A program made the position numbers and the translations under genes. A stretch of DNA of 64,000 nt from Prorocentrum cordatum (lineage: Eukaryota > Sar > Dinophyceae > Prorocentrales > Prorocentraceae): NCBI GenBank assembly GCA_963575745.1, contig CAUYUJ010019352.1, forward strand, positions 62,501 through 126,500, written 5' to 3'. Shown one piece after another: positions 38,417 to 49,265 of the stretch; the first letter of the stretch is position 1, and every line of letters begins with the position of its first letter. Below the pieces are notes generated by a model, which was not told where the DNA came from, made no database searches, and saw nothing but the letters and a program-made list of their open reading frames with translations.

Positions 38417-39459
38417 CACATACAGAAGGTGAAATGGAGCAGCAAAAAACGGACGATGACATGTATGGTAAATGGAGACACTGTTTTCACGTCTAGAACT
38501 GGCATTGCAAATGTCTTCGCTGCTTTCTATGAGAAGTTGCGCAGCTCTCAATGCGATGTGCTACCAAGATCCCTTCTGGCCGGCTTGGAACAAGCAGGCC
38601 CCATTCCAGCGCTTCGAAAAGATGAGGCCCAGACAGCCCCGAAGCAGATCAAGCGGAACCGGCGTGCAGATTCTCAAGGCATCGCAGGTGAGATGCTTGC
38701 TGCGGGCAGCGAGGCATTGCTCGATTTTCTGACGACCTCGTGCAATGACGTGCCGCAGCCGGACGCGACGCCGCCGGCTACGCGGAAGCAGTCAACAATC
38801 AAAGTGATCCACATGTCCGGCGCCGAACGCCTCGCTGGCAACCATAGGCCGATTTACGATTATCCCCATATTGTATCAAGTATTTCCCAGGCTTCTATAC
38901 AACAGGCTGTCGCCGATTTTGGATGCTAGTCAAAGTTGCGACGGGGCGGGTTTCCGAAGCACGTTTAGCACCGAAGATCATGTATTCATTTTCGCGATGT
39001 TGCAGGAACAAGCAGAGGAACATCGGGCGCCGCTCTGGCGCGCCGCTCTGGACTTCCAGCAAGCGTTCGATTCAGTCGAACACCGAGCTCTCTGGAACGC
39101 ACTGGCAAAGCAGGACGTTCCTCTCCCGCGCATTCAGCTAGTCGCCAAGATGTACTCCGGACAAAAGGAACCAACGCGCACCGACGCCGCCAGCAGATGG
39201 CTCGAGATAACCAGAGGCACCAAGCAGGGGGACCCTTTGAGCTCATTGATCTTCAACGCCCTCTCTGAAGACATCATGAGGGGCGCGACGGAGACATGGG
39301 CAGCCGCGAAGTATGGAATTCAGCAAGGGCCCATTAGTTTGTCGAGGCTCACGAATATCAGGTTTGCGGATGACATAATGCTGGCGGGACAGAGCTCGCA
39401 GCAAGTCGGCCGCGCGCTGGCGGATGTTTACGGCGCGGCAGCGCCTGCCGGGCTGATTA
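38417..39459 (+). pseudogene. LINE reverse transcriptase, N-terminal and palm parts
   Basis: 'RADSQGIAGEMLAAGSEALL' and 'VIHMSGAERLAGNHRPI' (the family K-x-G…NYRPI region) lie in one frame up to about 38870. A frame change follows, then 'LPRIQLVAKMYSG' after 'ALDFQQAFDSVEHRALWNAL', 'RGTKQGDPLSSLIFNALSE' and 'NIRFADDIMLAGQS' (FADD catalytic pair, 39363-39374). The frame runs to 'AAPAGL' at 39457, where the T-rich insert begins. Motifs are well kept, so decay is by indels rather than long drift. Confidence 0.9.
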
Positions 39460-39531
39460 TGAAGTTTTTTTTGTTATGAATTTTGTTTTTGATGTTTTTT
39501 GTGGAGCGAAGCTTTTTTTTTTTTTTTTTCT

Positions 39532-39573
<42 letters not shown>

Positions 39574-39631
39574 TTTTTTTTTTTATTCTTTTTTTTTTTT
39601 CTTTTTTCGTTTTTTATTTTTTTTTTTTTTT

Positions 39632-39708
<77 letters not shown>

Positions 39709-39759
39709 CTTTTTTTTTTTGTTTTTTTCTTTTTTTTTTTGCAGCGCCTGCCGGGCTGA
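39438..39759 (+). repeat. T-rich insert with 19-bp flanking direct repeats inside the LINE RT
   Basis: GCAGCGCCTGCCGGGCTGA occurs at 39438-39456 and again at 39741-39759. The 284 bp between are ~60 bp of mixed T-rich sequence (…GGAGCGAAGC…) and ~220 bp of nearly pure T with scattered C, G and A. The distance between copies (303) is a multiple of three, and the RT frame resumes beyond as 'AGLKLQTDKTKIIANATEG'. Confidence 0.85.
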
Positions 39760-40571
39760 AGCTTCAAACAGACAAGACGAAGATCATCGCAAACGCCACG
39801 GAGGGCGCGGGAAGGCGCCGGCGCGCCCGCATCACCATCGAGGGCATGAGCCTCGAGATTTTGCTGGCGAGCGCTCCCGCGAAGCATTTGGCCCGGGTGA
39901 TTGCATTTCAAGATGCTGGCGCGGCGGAAGTCGACCTCCGGATCGATCCAGAGGTCGACAATGGCGAACAATGCGGAGTTGACTAAGCAGTGTTTCTCCT
40001 TGAAGTCGAGATTGCGTTTGTTTGGGGCGGTTGTTGCACCCGTTGTCTTGCATGGAGCCCCCAGTTGGTTTCTGACAGTTGCAGCGGGGCACAATCTACA
40101 GACGGCGACGAAAGGCGCAGCGGGGAGATTCAGCATCGGGGGGCCGCGAAGCACCGAACGAGAGAGAGAGAGAGAGAGAAATCGACGAAGACAGTCACGT
40201 TGATGATGTTCCTGCTGGCGGGGCCCTGGAGCCATGGGCAAATTGGATCGAGCGCGTTACTCATCACATTGAGGATCACATGAACCAGCTGCGAGTGGCG
40301 GCGGCGACGGAAAATATCGAAATTTGGAGCCCAGATACCACATATGTCAAGTGGCAGGTGGGCTGTGAAAGTTGCCAATTTGGCCCCTGAGTCTGACCCC
40401 CGCGCCCGGAGGAGGCTGCAGGGGAGACCTCGGGAACGCTGGGCTGATGACGTAGATCACTTCTTGAGTGCTGCTGCCTATGACGCCCCTGACGGCGTCT
40501 GGATGCCACATGCTTGCGCTGTGGAGTTGTGGACGAGCCTCGAGGACAGATTCGTGCACGAGTCCGTCTGA
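39760..40571 (+). pseudogene. LINE RT C-terminal part and tail (frameshifted)
   Basis: 'LKLQTDKTKIIANATEG' directly continues the RT after the insert. After another frame change come 'SLKSRLRLFGAVVAPVVLHG' (thumb-region pattern Rl.lF.a.V.pvLl.G), a GA-dinucleotide stretch (40162-40180), and finally 'RPRERWADDVDHFLSAAAYD' with 'ELWTSLEDRFV', typical of LINE C-termini, ending at TGA 40569-40571. Confidence 0.8.
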
Positions 40572-40659
40572 GGCATTGCAGCGCAATCCAACCGGGCCCC
40601 GCGCAGGGCCGGGTGCCGCCCGACTTTGAGTGTCTGTCTGCGTCTGTCTGCCCTATCGC

Positions 40660-41045
40660 CGTCGAGCCCTGTGACCCTATAGCCCGATAGCCCTATATCC
40701 TTATAAGCCCCATAGCCCCATCGCCCTATAGCCGTATAGCTTTATATGAATATAGCCTTATAGCCCCATAGCCTCATATCGCTCTACCCCATACAGCCTT
40801 GTGGTCGTATAGCCTTATAGCCCCATAGCCCTATAGACTCACAGCACCATTGCCTTATAACCCTACAGCCCCATATACCCAGAGCCCCATAGCCTTACAG
40901 CCCTACAGCTTTATAGCCCTATAACCCTGTAGCTCAGTAGCCTTATGAACCCATGGCTCTATGGCCCTAGAGCCCTATATGTCCAAAGCCCTACAGCCCC
41001 ATAGTCCCATCGCCCTGTAGCCCAGTAGCCCCATAGCCCTGTAGC
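40660..41045 (+). repeat. CCCTATAGC-type satellite
   Basis: About 40 imperfect 9-10-bp units built on CCCTATAGC, CCCATAGC and CTTATAGC. It is not the TTTAGGG telomere unit. Confidence 0.93.
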
Positions 41046-41068
41046 CCTACAAAGGCTTGGATTGGGGC

Positions 41069-43305
41069 TTTTTTCCAAACCATCCTGTGGTGTTGGGTCC
41101 TCGTTTTGAAGAGACGGTGCCCCGCGTCTCCTTCCTCCTCTCCTCCTCCGCCTCCTCTCCCCTCCTATCATCCTCATCGTCATCATCATCGTCATCATCA
41201 TCATTAGCATCATCATTATCATCATCATTCCTCTCCTCTCCTCTCCTCTCCTCTTCTCTCCTCTCCTCTCCTCTCCTCCTCTCCTCTCCTCCTCTCCTCT
41301 TCACCCACCCAGTACACTGTTTCGTGGCCCCATAGGGAGCTCCACCGAAGGCCCCAGTGCCCGCGCCCGCATGCGTCACCCAAACCCAGTTCGGCACACC
41401 CCTCACACGTTGCGTGGCTCCATAGGGAGCTCCACCGAAGGCCCCAGTGCCCGCGCCCGCATGCGTCACCCACACCCATTTCGGCACACCCCTCACACGT
41501 TGCGTGGCTCCATAGGGAGCTCCACCGAAGGCCCCAGTGCCCGCGGCCGCATGCGTCACCCACACCCATTTCGGCACACCCTCACATCGCTTTCGTGGCT
41601 TCCATAGGGACTCTCCGAAGGCACCAGCGCCCGCGCCCCGCATGCGTCCGCACACCCATTTCGGCACACCCTACACACGCTTTCGCGGCACCATAGGGAG
41701 CTCCGCCGACAAGGCCCGGCCACAGTGCCGCTGCCCGTCATGCGTCCCGCACACCCATTTCGGCACCACCCTTTCACACGCTTCGCGGCTCAATAGGGAG
41801 CTCGCCGAAGAGGGCCCAGTGCCCGCGCACGCATGCGTCACCCACACCCCATTTCGGTGCACACCCCTCACTCGTTTACGTGATTTCACCGAAGGCTCCA
41901 GTGCCGCGGCCGCACGGCGTCACCGTGGCCATTTCGGCAAACCCCTCACACGCTTCGTGGCTCCATAGGGAGCTCCACCGAAGGCCCCAGTGCCCGCGCC
42001 CGCATGCGTCACCCACACCCATTTCGGCACACCCCTCACTCGCTTCGTGGCTCCATAGGGAGCTCCACCGAAGGCCCCAGTGCCCGCGTCCGCATGCGTC
42101 ACCCACACACATTTCGGCACACCCCTCACACGTTTCGTGGCTCCATAGGGAGCTCCACCGAAGGCCCCAGTGCCCGCGGCCGCATGCGTCACCCACACCC
42201 ATTTCGGCACACCCCTCACACGTTTCGTGGCTCCATAGGGAGCTCCACCGAAGGCCCCAGTGCCCGCGCCCGCATGCGTCAGCCACACCCATTTCGGCAC
42301 ACCCTCACACGCTTCGTGGCTCCATAGGGAGCTCCACCGAAGGCCCCAGTGCCCGCGCCCGCATGCGTCACCCACACCCATTTCGGCACACCCCTCACAC
42401 GTTTCGTGGCTCCAGGGAGCTCCGCCGAATGCCCCAGTGCCCGCGCCCGCATGCGTCACCCACACCCATTTCGGCACACCCCTCACACGTTTCGTGGCTC
42501 TATAGGGAGCTCCACCGAAGGCCCCAGCACCCGCGCCCGCATGCGTCAGCCACACCCAATTCGGCACACCCCTCACACGTTTCGTGGCTCCATAGGGAGC
42601 TCCACCGAAGGCCCCAGTGCCCGCGCCCACATGCGTCACCCACACCCATTTCGGCACACCCCTCACACGTTTCGTGGCCCCATAGGGAGCTCCACCGAAG
42701 GCCCCAGTGCCCGCGCCCGCATGCGTCACCCACACCCATTTCGGCACTCCCCTCACACGTTTCGTGGCTCCATAGGGAGCTCCGCCGAAGGCCCCAGTGC
42801 CCGCGCCCGCATGCGTCACCCACACCCATTTCGGCACACCCCTCACGCGTTCCGTGGCTCCATAGGGAGCTCCACCGAAGGCCCCAGTGCCCGCGCCCGC
42901 ATGCGTCAGCCACGCCCATTTCGGCCCACCCCTCACACGTTTCGTGGCTCCACAAGGAGCTCCACCGAAGGCCCCAGTGCCCGCGCCCGCATGCGTCAGC
43001 CACGCCCATTTCGGCACGCCCCTCACGCGCTCCGTGGCCCCATAGGGAGCTCCGCCGAAGGTCCCAGTGGGTGTGCCCGCATGCGTCCCGCACACACATT
43101 TCGGCACACCCCTCGCACGTTTCGTGGCCCCATAGGGAGCTCCACCGAAGGCCCCAGTGGGTTTGCCCGCATGCGTCCCGCACACCCATTTCGGCACACC
43201 CCTCGTACGTTTCGTGGCCCCGTAGGGGGCTCCACCGAGAAGATATTCACAATTGCAATATTCACAATTGCATATGGTTGGGTCCTTCGCCAGGATAATT
43301 TTCTA
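41069..43305 (+). mobile_element. Composite minisatellite element 4 (90-bp unit)
   Basis: The A-type end (41069-41132) reads TTTTTTCCAAACCATCCTGT, GGTGTTGGGTCCTCGTTTTG, AAGAGACGGTGCCCCGCG. A CTCCTC/ATCATC tract follows (41133-41300), then the array. The B-type end is at 43255-43300 (ATTCACAATTGCATATGGTT, GGGTCCTTCGCCAGGATAAT), with its first 13 bp doubled. Confidence 0.65.
41325..43230 (+). repeat. 90-bp minisatellite, about 21 units
   Basis: The unit contains GGCTCCATAGGGAGCTCCAC, CGAAGGCCCCAGTGCCCGCG and CATGCGTCACCCACACCCAT, then TTCGGCACACCCCTCACACG. Units at 41580-41900 are ragged. 90 is a multiple of 3, so a 472-codon frame stays open by repetition only. Confidence 0.96.
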
Positions 43306-43470
43306 CTGTCATACATATACATATACATGTATGTTCTCTTTCAATGTAGATGTATATATGTATTACCTTTACCGTCGCCGCACAAATCGAGGGGACCCAA
43401 GAGGTTTGCATGTTTTTTGCGGAAGCAATTGTGACCCCTCTTGAAGGCTGTTTTGGCGTCTCTTGAGGTA

Positions 43471-45290
43471 TTTCCCAACCATCCTGTGGTTTTGGGCCCT
43501 CGTCTTGAAGAGAGCTCCCGCGTCTCATTCCTCGTCCCCCCCCCTTCCTCCCTCCTCCATCACCATCATCATCATCACCCGCTCCAGCAAACCCCTCACA
43601 CGCTTCGCGGCCCCGTAGGGAGCTCCACCGAAGGCCACAATGGGACCGCCCGCATTCATCACCCACACCCATCTCGGCACACCCCTCACACGTTTCGCGG
43701 CCCCATAGGGAGCTCCACCGAAGGCCCCAGCGCCACCGCCCGCATGCGTCACCCACACCAATTTCGCCACACCCCTCGCACGTTTCGTGGCCCCAATAGG
43801 GAGCTTCAACGAAGGCCTTGGCGCCACCGCCCACATGCGCCACCCACGCCCAGCCCGGCGCACCCCTCACGCCCTTCGTGGCCCCATAGGGAGCTCCACC
43901 GAAGGCCGCAGTGCCACCGCCCGCATGCGTCACCCACACCTATTTCGTCACGCCCTTCGTGGCCCCATAAGGAGTTCCACCGAAGGCCCCAGTGGCACCG
44001 CCCGCATGCGTCACCCCGCACCCAGCACAGCGCTTCGCGAAGGAGCGTCACCGAAGGCTCCAGCGGCACCGCTGGCTTGCGTCATCCCCCACCCAGTACA
44101 GCGCTTCGTGGCCCCATAGGGAGCTCCACCGAAGGCTCCAGCGGCACCGCCCGCATGCGTCATCCCCCACCCAGCACGCATTTCGGTGCCCCATAGGGAG
44201 CTCCACCGAAGGCCGCAGTGCCACCGCCCGCATGCGTCACCCCCCATCCCAGCACAGCGCTTCGCGGCACCAGAGGGAGCGTCACCGAAGGCCCCAGTGG
44301 CACCGCCCGCATGCGTCACCCCCCACCCAGTACAGCGCTTCGTGGCCCCAGAAGGAGCGTCGCCGTGGGCCGAAGCACGACCGCATATGCGTTTACCCCC
44401 ACCAGTACAGCGCTTCGTGCCCCATTGGGGAGCTCTACCCGAAGGCCCCAGTGGCACCGCCCGCATGCGCCACCCCCACCCAGCACAACGCTTCGTGGCC
44501 CCATAGGAAGCTCCACCGAAGGCCCCAGTGACTCCGCCCGCATGCGTCACACCCCCACCCAGTACAGCGCTCAGCGGTCCCAGAGGAAGCCCCACCGAAG
44601 GCCCCAGCGCCACCGCCCGCATGTGTTTTCCCCACCCAGTACAGCGCTCAGTGGCCCAAAAGGGAGCCCCACCGAAGGCCCCAGCGGCACCGCCCGCATG
44701 CGTCACAACCCACCCAGCACAGCGCGTCGTGACCCCATAGGGAGCTCGATCGAAGGCCCCAGTGCCACCGCCCGCATGCGTCACCCCCACCCAGCACAGC
44801 GCTTCGCAGCCCCACAGGGAGCCCAACGGGAGGCCCCAGTGGATGCACATGCATGCGTCGCCCCCGCCCAGTGCAGCGCAGCGTGGCCCCATAAGAGGTC
44901 CAACGAAGGCCCCAGTGGCGATGTTCGCATGGGTCCCCCCCACCCAGCACAGCGCTTCGCGGCCTCATGGAGGGGCTGTGCCGAAGGCTCTGGTGGCTGT
45001 ACTCGCACTCGTTCCCCCACCCATTACATTGCCTCGTTGCCCCCTAAGGAGCCCCACCGAAGGCCCCACTGGCGGCCCCGCCCAACTGCGGCGCACCCCT
45101 CACACAGTTCGTGGCCCCGTAGCGCGGCCCGCCTAAAGCACCAGTGGTAGCGCCTACATGGCGGCCCCGCCCCACATCGGCACACCTTCGCATGCTTCAT
45201 GGCCCCGTGAGGAAATCCCCCGAAGGCGATACCCGCAACGACGGCACTCACAACTGCATATGGTTGGGTTCTTCGCCTGGATAATTATGT
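43471..45290 (+). mobile_element. Composite minisatellite element 5 (~77-90-bp units)
   Basis: The A-type end (43471-43532) reads TTTCCCAACCATCCTGTGGT, TTTGGGCCCTCGTCTTGAAG. A C-rich then ATCATC tract follows. About 20 units share CCCCATAGGGAGCTCCACCG and CCGCCCGCATGCGTCACCC (43600-45230). The B-type end is at 45246-45287 (CTCACAACTGCATATGGTTG, GGTTCTTCGCCTGGATAATT). Confidence 0.65.
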
Positions 45291-45384
45291 GTGCCTCTTG
45301 GGGAGTTGGGGCCTGTTGGAGGCCTCTGCGGGGGTCCTTGGTGCCTTTCGGGGGCCGTTTTGGGGCCGTCTTGGGCACCACATA

Positions 45385-45525
45385 GGTTCTCCTGTTCTAA
45401 AAGAGGAATAGACTCTACCGCCCCCCGGGTTAACGGGCCACCTTTCCGCATTGCAATTTACATATGATTCTGCTCCATCGTCCATTCTAAAATTGAATTC
45501 ATATGAATGATCCCAACCAAACCGG
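45385..45525 (-). repeat. Dispersed repeat D, copy 3 (inverted)
   Basis: Reverse complement of copies 1 and 2: TTGCAATTTACATATGATTC, TGCTCCATCGTCCATTCTAA, GGTTAACGGGCCACC, and CATATGAATGATCCCAACCA. Confidence 0.75.
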
Positions 45526-45539
45526 TATCGCCCCCCCCC

Positions 45540-46085
45540 CCCGCCATCTTCTGCAAAAAAATATGCGCGCACTCTCGTTTATCAAAAATCATAAGTTTCC
45601 AAAAATCCCTTGCAAAAAAGGACGAAGTGCACATGCGCGCGTCGTCGCGCGCGCATGCCGAAGTCCTCAAAAAGACTCGGCTTCGGAAGGATTTCAAAAT
45701 CGAGTTTCCAAATCACATGCAAAAGCACATGGTTTCGCAACATTGATTTTCCAGAAATGCTTACGCGCGCGCGCTCCTGCGAAATCTTAAGAGAACCCGA
45801 GTTTGTTTTAGATTTCTTATATAAAAAACACTACCAAACAGGCTTCGCGCGCGCGTATGTCGAAATCTTTCGAACGCCCTTTGCACGCGTGCCGGCGCGA
45901 GAATCCTTTGCTAAAAATGGGACGAAGTGCAGACGCGCGCATCGCCACGCGCGCGCATGCCGAAATCTTTCAAAAACCTACGGTTTCGGAAGGATTTCAA
46001 AATCGTGTGTCCAAAAACATACAAAAACACAAGGTTTTGCAACACGGATTTTCAAAAAAGCGTGCGCGCGCGCTCTTGCGTCGTC
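45540..46085 (-). repeat. Dispersed repeat E, inverted tandem copies
   Basis: CATGCGCGCGTCGTCGCGCG, GGCTTCGGAAGGATTTCAAA, ATGGTTTCGCAAC and CTTACGCGCGCGCG recur twice. The order and neighbouring repeat D mirror 13997-14815. Confidence 0.7.
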
Positions 46086-46102
46086 GTCGTCGCCGTCCTC
46101 CC

Positions 46103-46134
<32 letters not shown>

Positions 46135-46518
46135 CTCTGTCTTTCCTCGTCGTCGTCGTCTTGGCGGCGTCGTCGTTTGCGTCGTCGTTGTCGCCGTCGT
46201 CGTCCTTCTTCTTCCCCGACGTCTCCGTCCGTCGTCGGCGTCTCGTCGTCGTCCCTCCTATTTCGTCGCCGTCGTCGTCGTCGTCGCCGTCCTCCCACCT
46301 CCCTCGTCGTTGTCGTCGTTGTCGCCGTCGTCGTCCCCCCTCACCTCGTCACCTCGTCGTGGTCGTCGTCGTCGTCTTCGTTGGCGGCGTGTCCGGCGTC
46401 GGCGTCGTCGTCGTCGCCGTCGTCGCCGTCGTGGTAGTCGTCGTCGTCGCCCCGTCGGTGTCGCCGTCGCGTCTCGTGGTCGTCGTCGTCGGCGCCGGCC
46501 CCGTCGTCGGCGTTGTCA

Positions 46519-46563
<45 letters not shown>

Positions 46564-46690
46564 GTGTCGTCGTCGTCGTTGTCGGTGTCGTCGAAGTTGT
46601 TGGAAACGTCGTCGGTGTCGTCGTAGTCGTTGTCGGCGGCGTCGTCGTCGTCGTTGTCGCTGTCGTCGTCGGCGTCGGTGTCGTTGCCAA
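46079..46690 (+). repeat. (GTC)n microsatellite
   Basis: About 600 bp of GTCGTC with CCGTCG, TCGGCG and CCC interruptions. All frames are open on both strands (poly-Arg, Val, Ser, Asp or Thr). Confidence 0.96.
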
Positions 46691-46849
46691 GTGCCATTTG
46701 GTACCCACCGTCACGATCTTAAGAGGTTTTGCAAACCAAGTTGCGGGTGGGTGGGTGGGATGTTTGCGCGAGCAGAGGAGTGGACAACTCATTGCGAACA
46801 GAAATTAATTGCACCGCATAGATTAGACCGCATAGATTGCAGTACATAG

Positions 46850-47400
46850 GTTGCATCGTCTTGGGCCGTCTTGGGGCCCTCTTGGGCCGTCGTGGGGGCC
46901 TCTTGAATCCTTCTTGGGCCGTCTTGGGGCAATCTGGGGGGCGTCTTGGGCCGTCTTGGAGCGTCGGGGAGGCGAGACGCTGTTGATGCTGAAGTCGTAC
47001 ATTTTACCAAGAGATTTCGGCGATTTTGGCCTCTTGGGGCTCCCTTGGGAGGCCTCTTGGGTGTCTTGGCTTGGGGTCTGTTTGGGCGTCTCTTGGAGTC
47101 TTTTTGTGGTCTCTTGGGGGCCTCTGTGTGGGTCCTTGGTGCCTCTCGGGAGCCGTTTTTGGGCCCCCTTGGGCCGTTTTGGGCGCCTCTTGGGCTGTCT
47201 TGGGGCCCTCTTGGGTCGTCGTGGGGGCCTCTTGAGTGCCTCTTGGGCTGCCTTGGGGCAATATGGGGGGCGTCTTGGGCCGTCTTGGAGCGTCGGGAAG
47301 GCGAGAAGTTGTTGATACACGGTTTACGGAGGGATTTCGGCGATTTTGGCCTCTTGGGGTTCCCTTGGGAGGCCTCTTGGCCGTCTTGAGCCCTCAAGGT
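46850..47400 (+). repeat. GGCC-type repeat block
   Basis: TTGGGCCGTCTTGGGGC units, with the AT-rich module at 46955-47030 and again at 47283-47350 (GGCGATTTTGGCCTCTTGGG). It forms two large tandem units of ~325 bp. Confidence 0.85.
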
Positions 47401-47689
47401 GCGCTCGGGACCTGGCGGCCCCCAGCGGGACGCAGGTCTAGCCGGATCAGTTTTTTTGTTTTGTTTATGTATATATGTATTTGGCAGATTAGCACAGCTA
47501 CATATAACGGGGAACCAGACCTGGGAATCCCAGGACCGCGACCCCGACCACAAATGGGTATGTCGGGGGCCCCATGGGGGCTCCCTCGGCGCTGGGAGCC
47601 CTCTAAGATCCCCCGAAGACGAAGACGGCCCCGGACTGTCAGACATTGCCCTTCCGGATTGCCAAAACGACCAATGACGGTAGAGATGA

Positions 47690-48010
47690 CCTCACAATTA
47701 GCCCCAGACTTTTCAAGAGACCTCTCAGACGCCCCAAGAAGTTTCCAAGAAGCCTCCAAGAAGCCTTGAAGAGGCCTCCCAAGAGCGCCCGAAGAAGCAA
47801 CAATCGCTGATTTTCATTAGGTTTTTGAAGGATCGAGTTCTCGCCTTTTCAGTTTCCGGACGCTCCACGACGGCCCGAGAGGCTCCCAATGTCCGCTCCA
47901 ACACAGCCCAAGAGGCCTCCAAGAGGGCCCCAAGACAGCTCAAGAGGGCCACGAAACGGCGCCCGATGCGTCCAAGACGGCCCAAGAGCGTTCCAAGACG
48001 GCCCCAATAA
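47690..48010 (-). repeat. GGCC-type repeat block, inverted
   Basis: CCAAGACGGCCCAAGAG motifs, with the AT-rich module inverted at about 47795-47870 (AATCGCTGATTTTCATTAGG). Confidence 0.8.
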
Positions 48011-48452
48011 GGACACAGGAGGGGTAACCCGAACCGACAATCCGAGCTTCCACCTCGAGATGTTTGTTTGAACTCAACGCTCCACCTCTGTAACTCGACG
48101 TGGGAGGTCGAACGAGCCGAGGACGACCAGAACGAGCACCCAGACGAAGATGAGCAGCTGCACGAGAGGGCCGTACAGCTGCACCTCGACGAAGGCGAGG
48201 CCACCTTTATGCATTGACCTTCGGAGACGAATTGACCACACCCAATACCCAGTGCACTCCAGCGCGCGCAAGCCCACAAACGGGAACCACATACAATACC
48301 AGAAAGCCCGCAGCCACGTACAATACCAGGAAGCACCTGACTCGTGGAAAAAGACACGGCACGACGCGGTGGACAGCACCAGAAACGAGAAGAATAATTC
48401 AGCGTGAAAATCAAGCATGCACATCTGAGCATGGCGCATGATAGCCCCAACA

Positions 48453-49085
48453 TCAGAATAAATCCATGAACTCTTCATCCGATGACTCGCCAAAGCCGTC
48501 GCCATTGAGGTCAAACATAGAGCTATGCCGAAAGAGAGAACCACCCAGATTTCTTGTAGAGCCGAACAGAAAACCTTCCCCAAAAACAGCTGGAAGGTCC
48601 CGCGGCACCCAAGGCGGAGCAGCGAGAGAGGACGCGGCGAGCTTCTCCCTCTGCGGCGACTCCACCTGCACATGCTCGACTCCTCCTTCAGAGCCGTCAG
48701 CCGCAGGGGGGAGGGTCCCCCCGGCTGGATGCTGGGCAGCCCCCTCCTCGATGTCCGCCTGGGCCTCCGTCTCGGCCACGTCCTCGCAGAGAGGAGCCTC
48801 CGCGATGACGACCGACTAGACGAAGACGGGCGCCTCCGCGCGCAACTTCCCCTCGAAGATTTCTGCGGAATCGGACTCTCGTGCAGCACGAACCTCGAGC
48901 CGCCGTTCACGCTGGACGCGGCGCAGCTCAGCTGGCTTCGCCGTCGCCGCGTTGATGCCGTGCGCGTCCGCGTGCAGGGCCACGTTGCGGCGCAGAGTCT
49001 CGAGCCAGGAGGGCTACCTCCCTGCCAGCTTCGCCTGCAGGGCGGGGACAGTAGCCTGCAGCCTCTGGGCGACCTCGTCGGCCCA
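48453..49085 (-). pseudogene. Exon-like coding sequence of an acidic, partly coiled-coil protein, with two in-frame stops
   Basis: On the minus strand one frame reads 'ADEVAQRLQATVPALQAKLA', a TAG (near 49015), 'WLETLRRNVALHADAHG', 'ELRRVQRERRLEVRAARES', a second TAG (about 48810), 'VAETEAQADIEEGAAQHPAG' and an acidic C-terminus 'FDLNGDGFGESSDEEFMDLF' ending at 48453. There is no repeat structure. The N-terminal half is a heptad-like amphipathic helix. The second TAG is preceded by CCCGTCTTCG and could instead be a splice acceptor. GGCC repeats upstream look like an intron. Family not recognised. Confidence 0.45.
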
Positions 49086-49265
49086 CGAAGGCCCCAAGAC
49101 CAGTCCCTGAGACGCCCAAGACGGCACGAGAGGGCCCCAAGACGGCTCCCAGACAGGCCCAAGAAGGGGAACGTGAACCCAGAAGTGTCCAGAGGGTCGT
49201 AGTTTTTGAGACACCCAAGACAGCCTGGGAGGGCCCCAAGACGGCTCCAAGACAGGCCCAAGAAT
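49085..49265 (-). repeat. GGCC-type repeat block, inverted
   Basis: CCCAAGACGGC(T/A)CC… AGACAGGCCCAAGAA occurs twice (49130-49160 and 49235-49265). Confidence 0.75.

Larger units (their letters stand above)
34363..40620 (+). mobile_element. Decayed non-LTR retrotransposon (LINE) with two nested insertions
   Basis: It has an ORF1-type coiled-coil protein (36208-37055), an apurinic-type endonuclease (37250-38000), an RT (38640-39850) and a C-terminal tail to 40571. Composite element 3 splits its 5-prime part, and a T-rich segment (39457-39740) splits the RT. Multiple frameshifts make it inactive. Satellite of one type borders both ends (34294-34362 and 40660 onward). The exact 5-prime limit is inferred from the leader relics. 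Confidence 0.7.

Noticed and set aside
39476-39982. Poly-Phe/poly-Lys frames
   Set aside because: Direct translation of the T-rich insert.
40660-41045. Telomere-like repeat
   Set aside because: Irregular CCCTATAGC units, interstitial, and not the TTTAGGG type expected of dinoflagellates.
41880-43298. 472-codon and 425-codon frames on opposite strands
   Set aside because: The 90-bp repeat unit is a multiple of three and stop-free on both strands.
45610-46849. Long Arg/Ser/Val-rich frames
   Set aside because: Translation of a GTC microsatellite on top of repeat E.
48074-48450. Hydrophobic minus-strand frame resembling a membrane protein
   Set aside because: Continues from other frames without start or splice support; composition alone (TGG- and CTC-rich) explains it.
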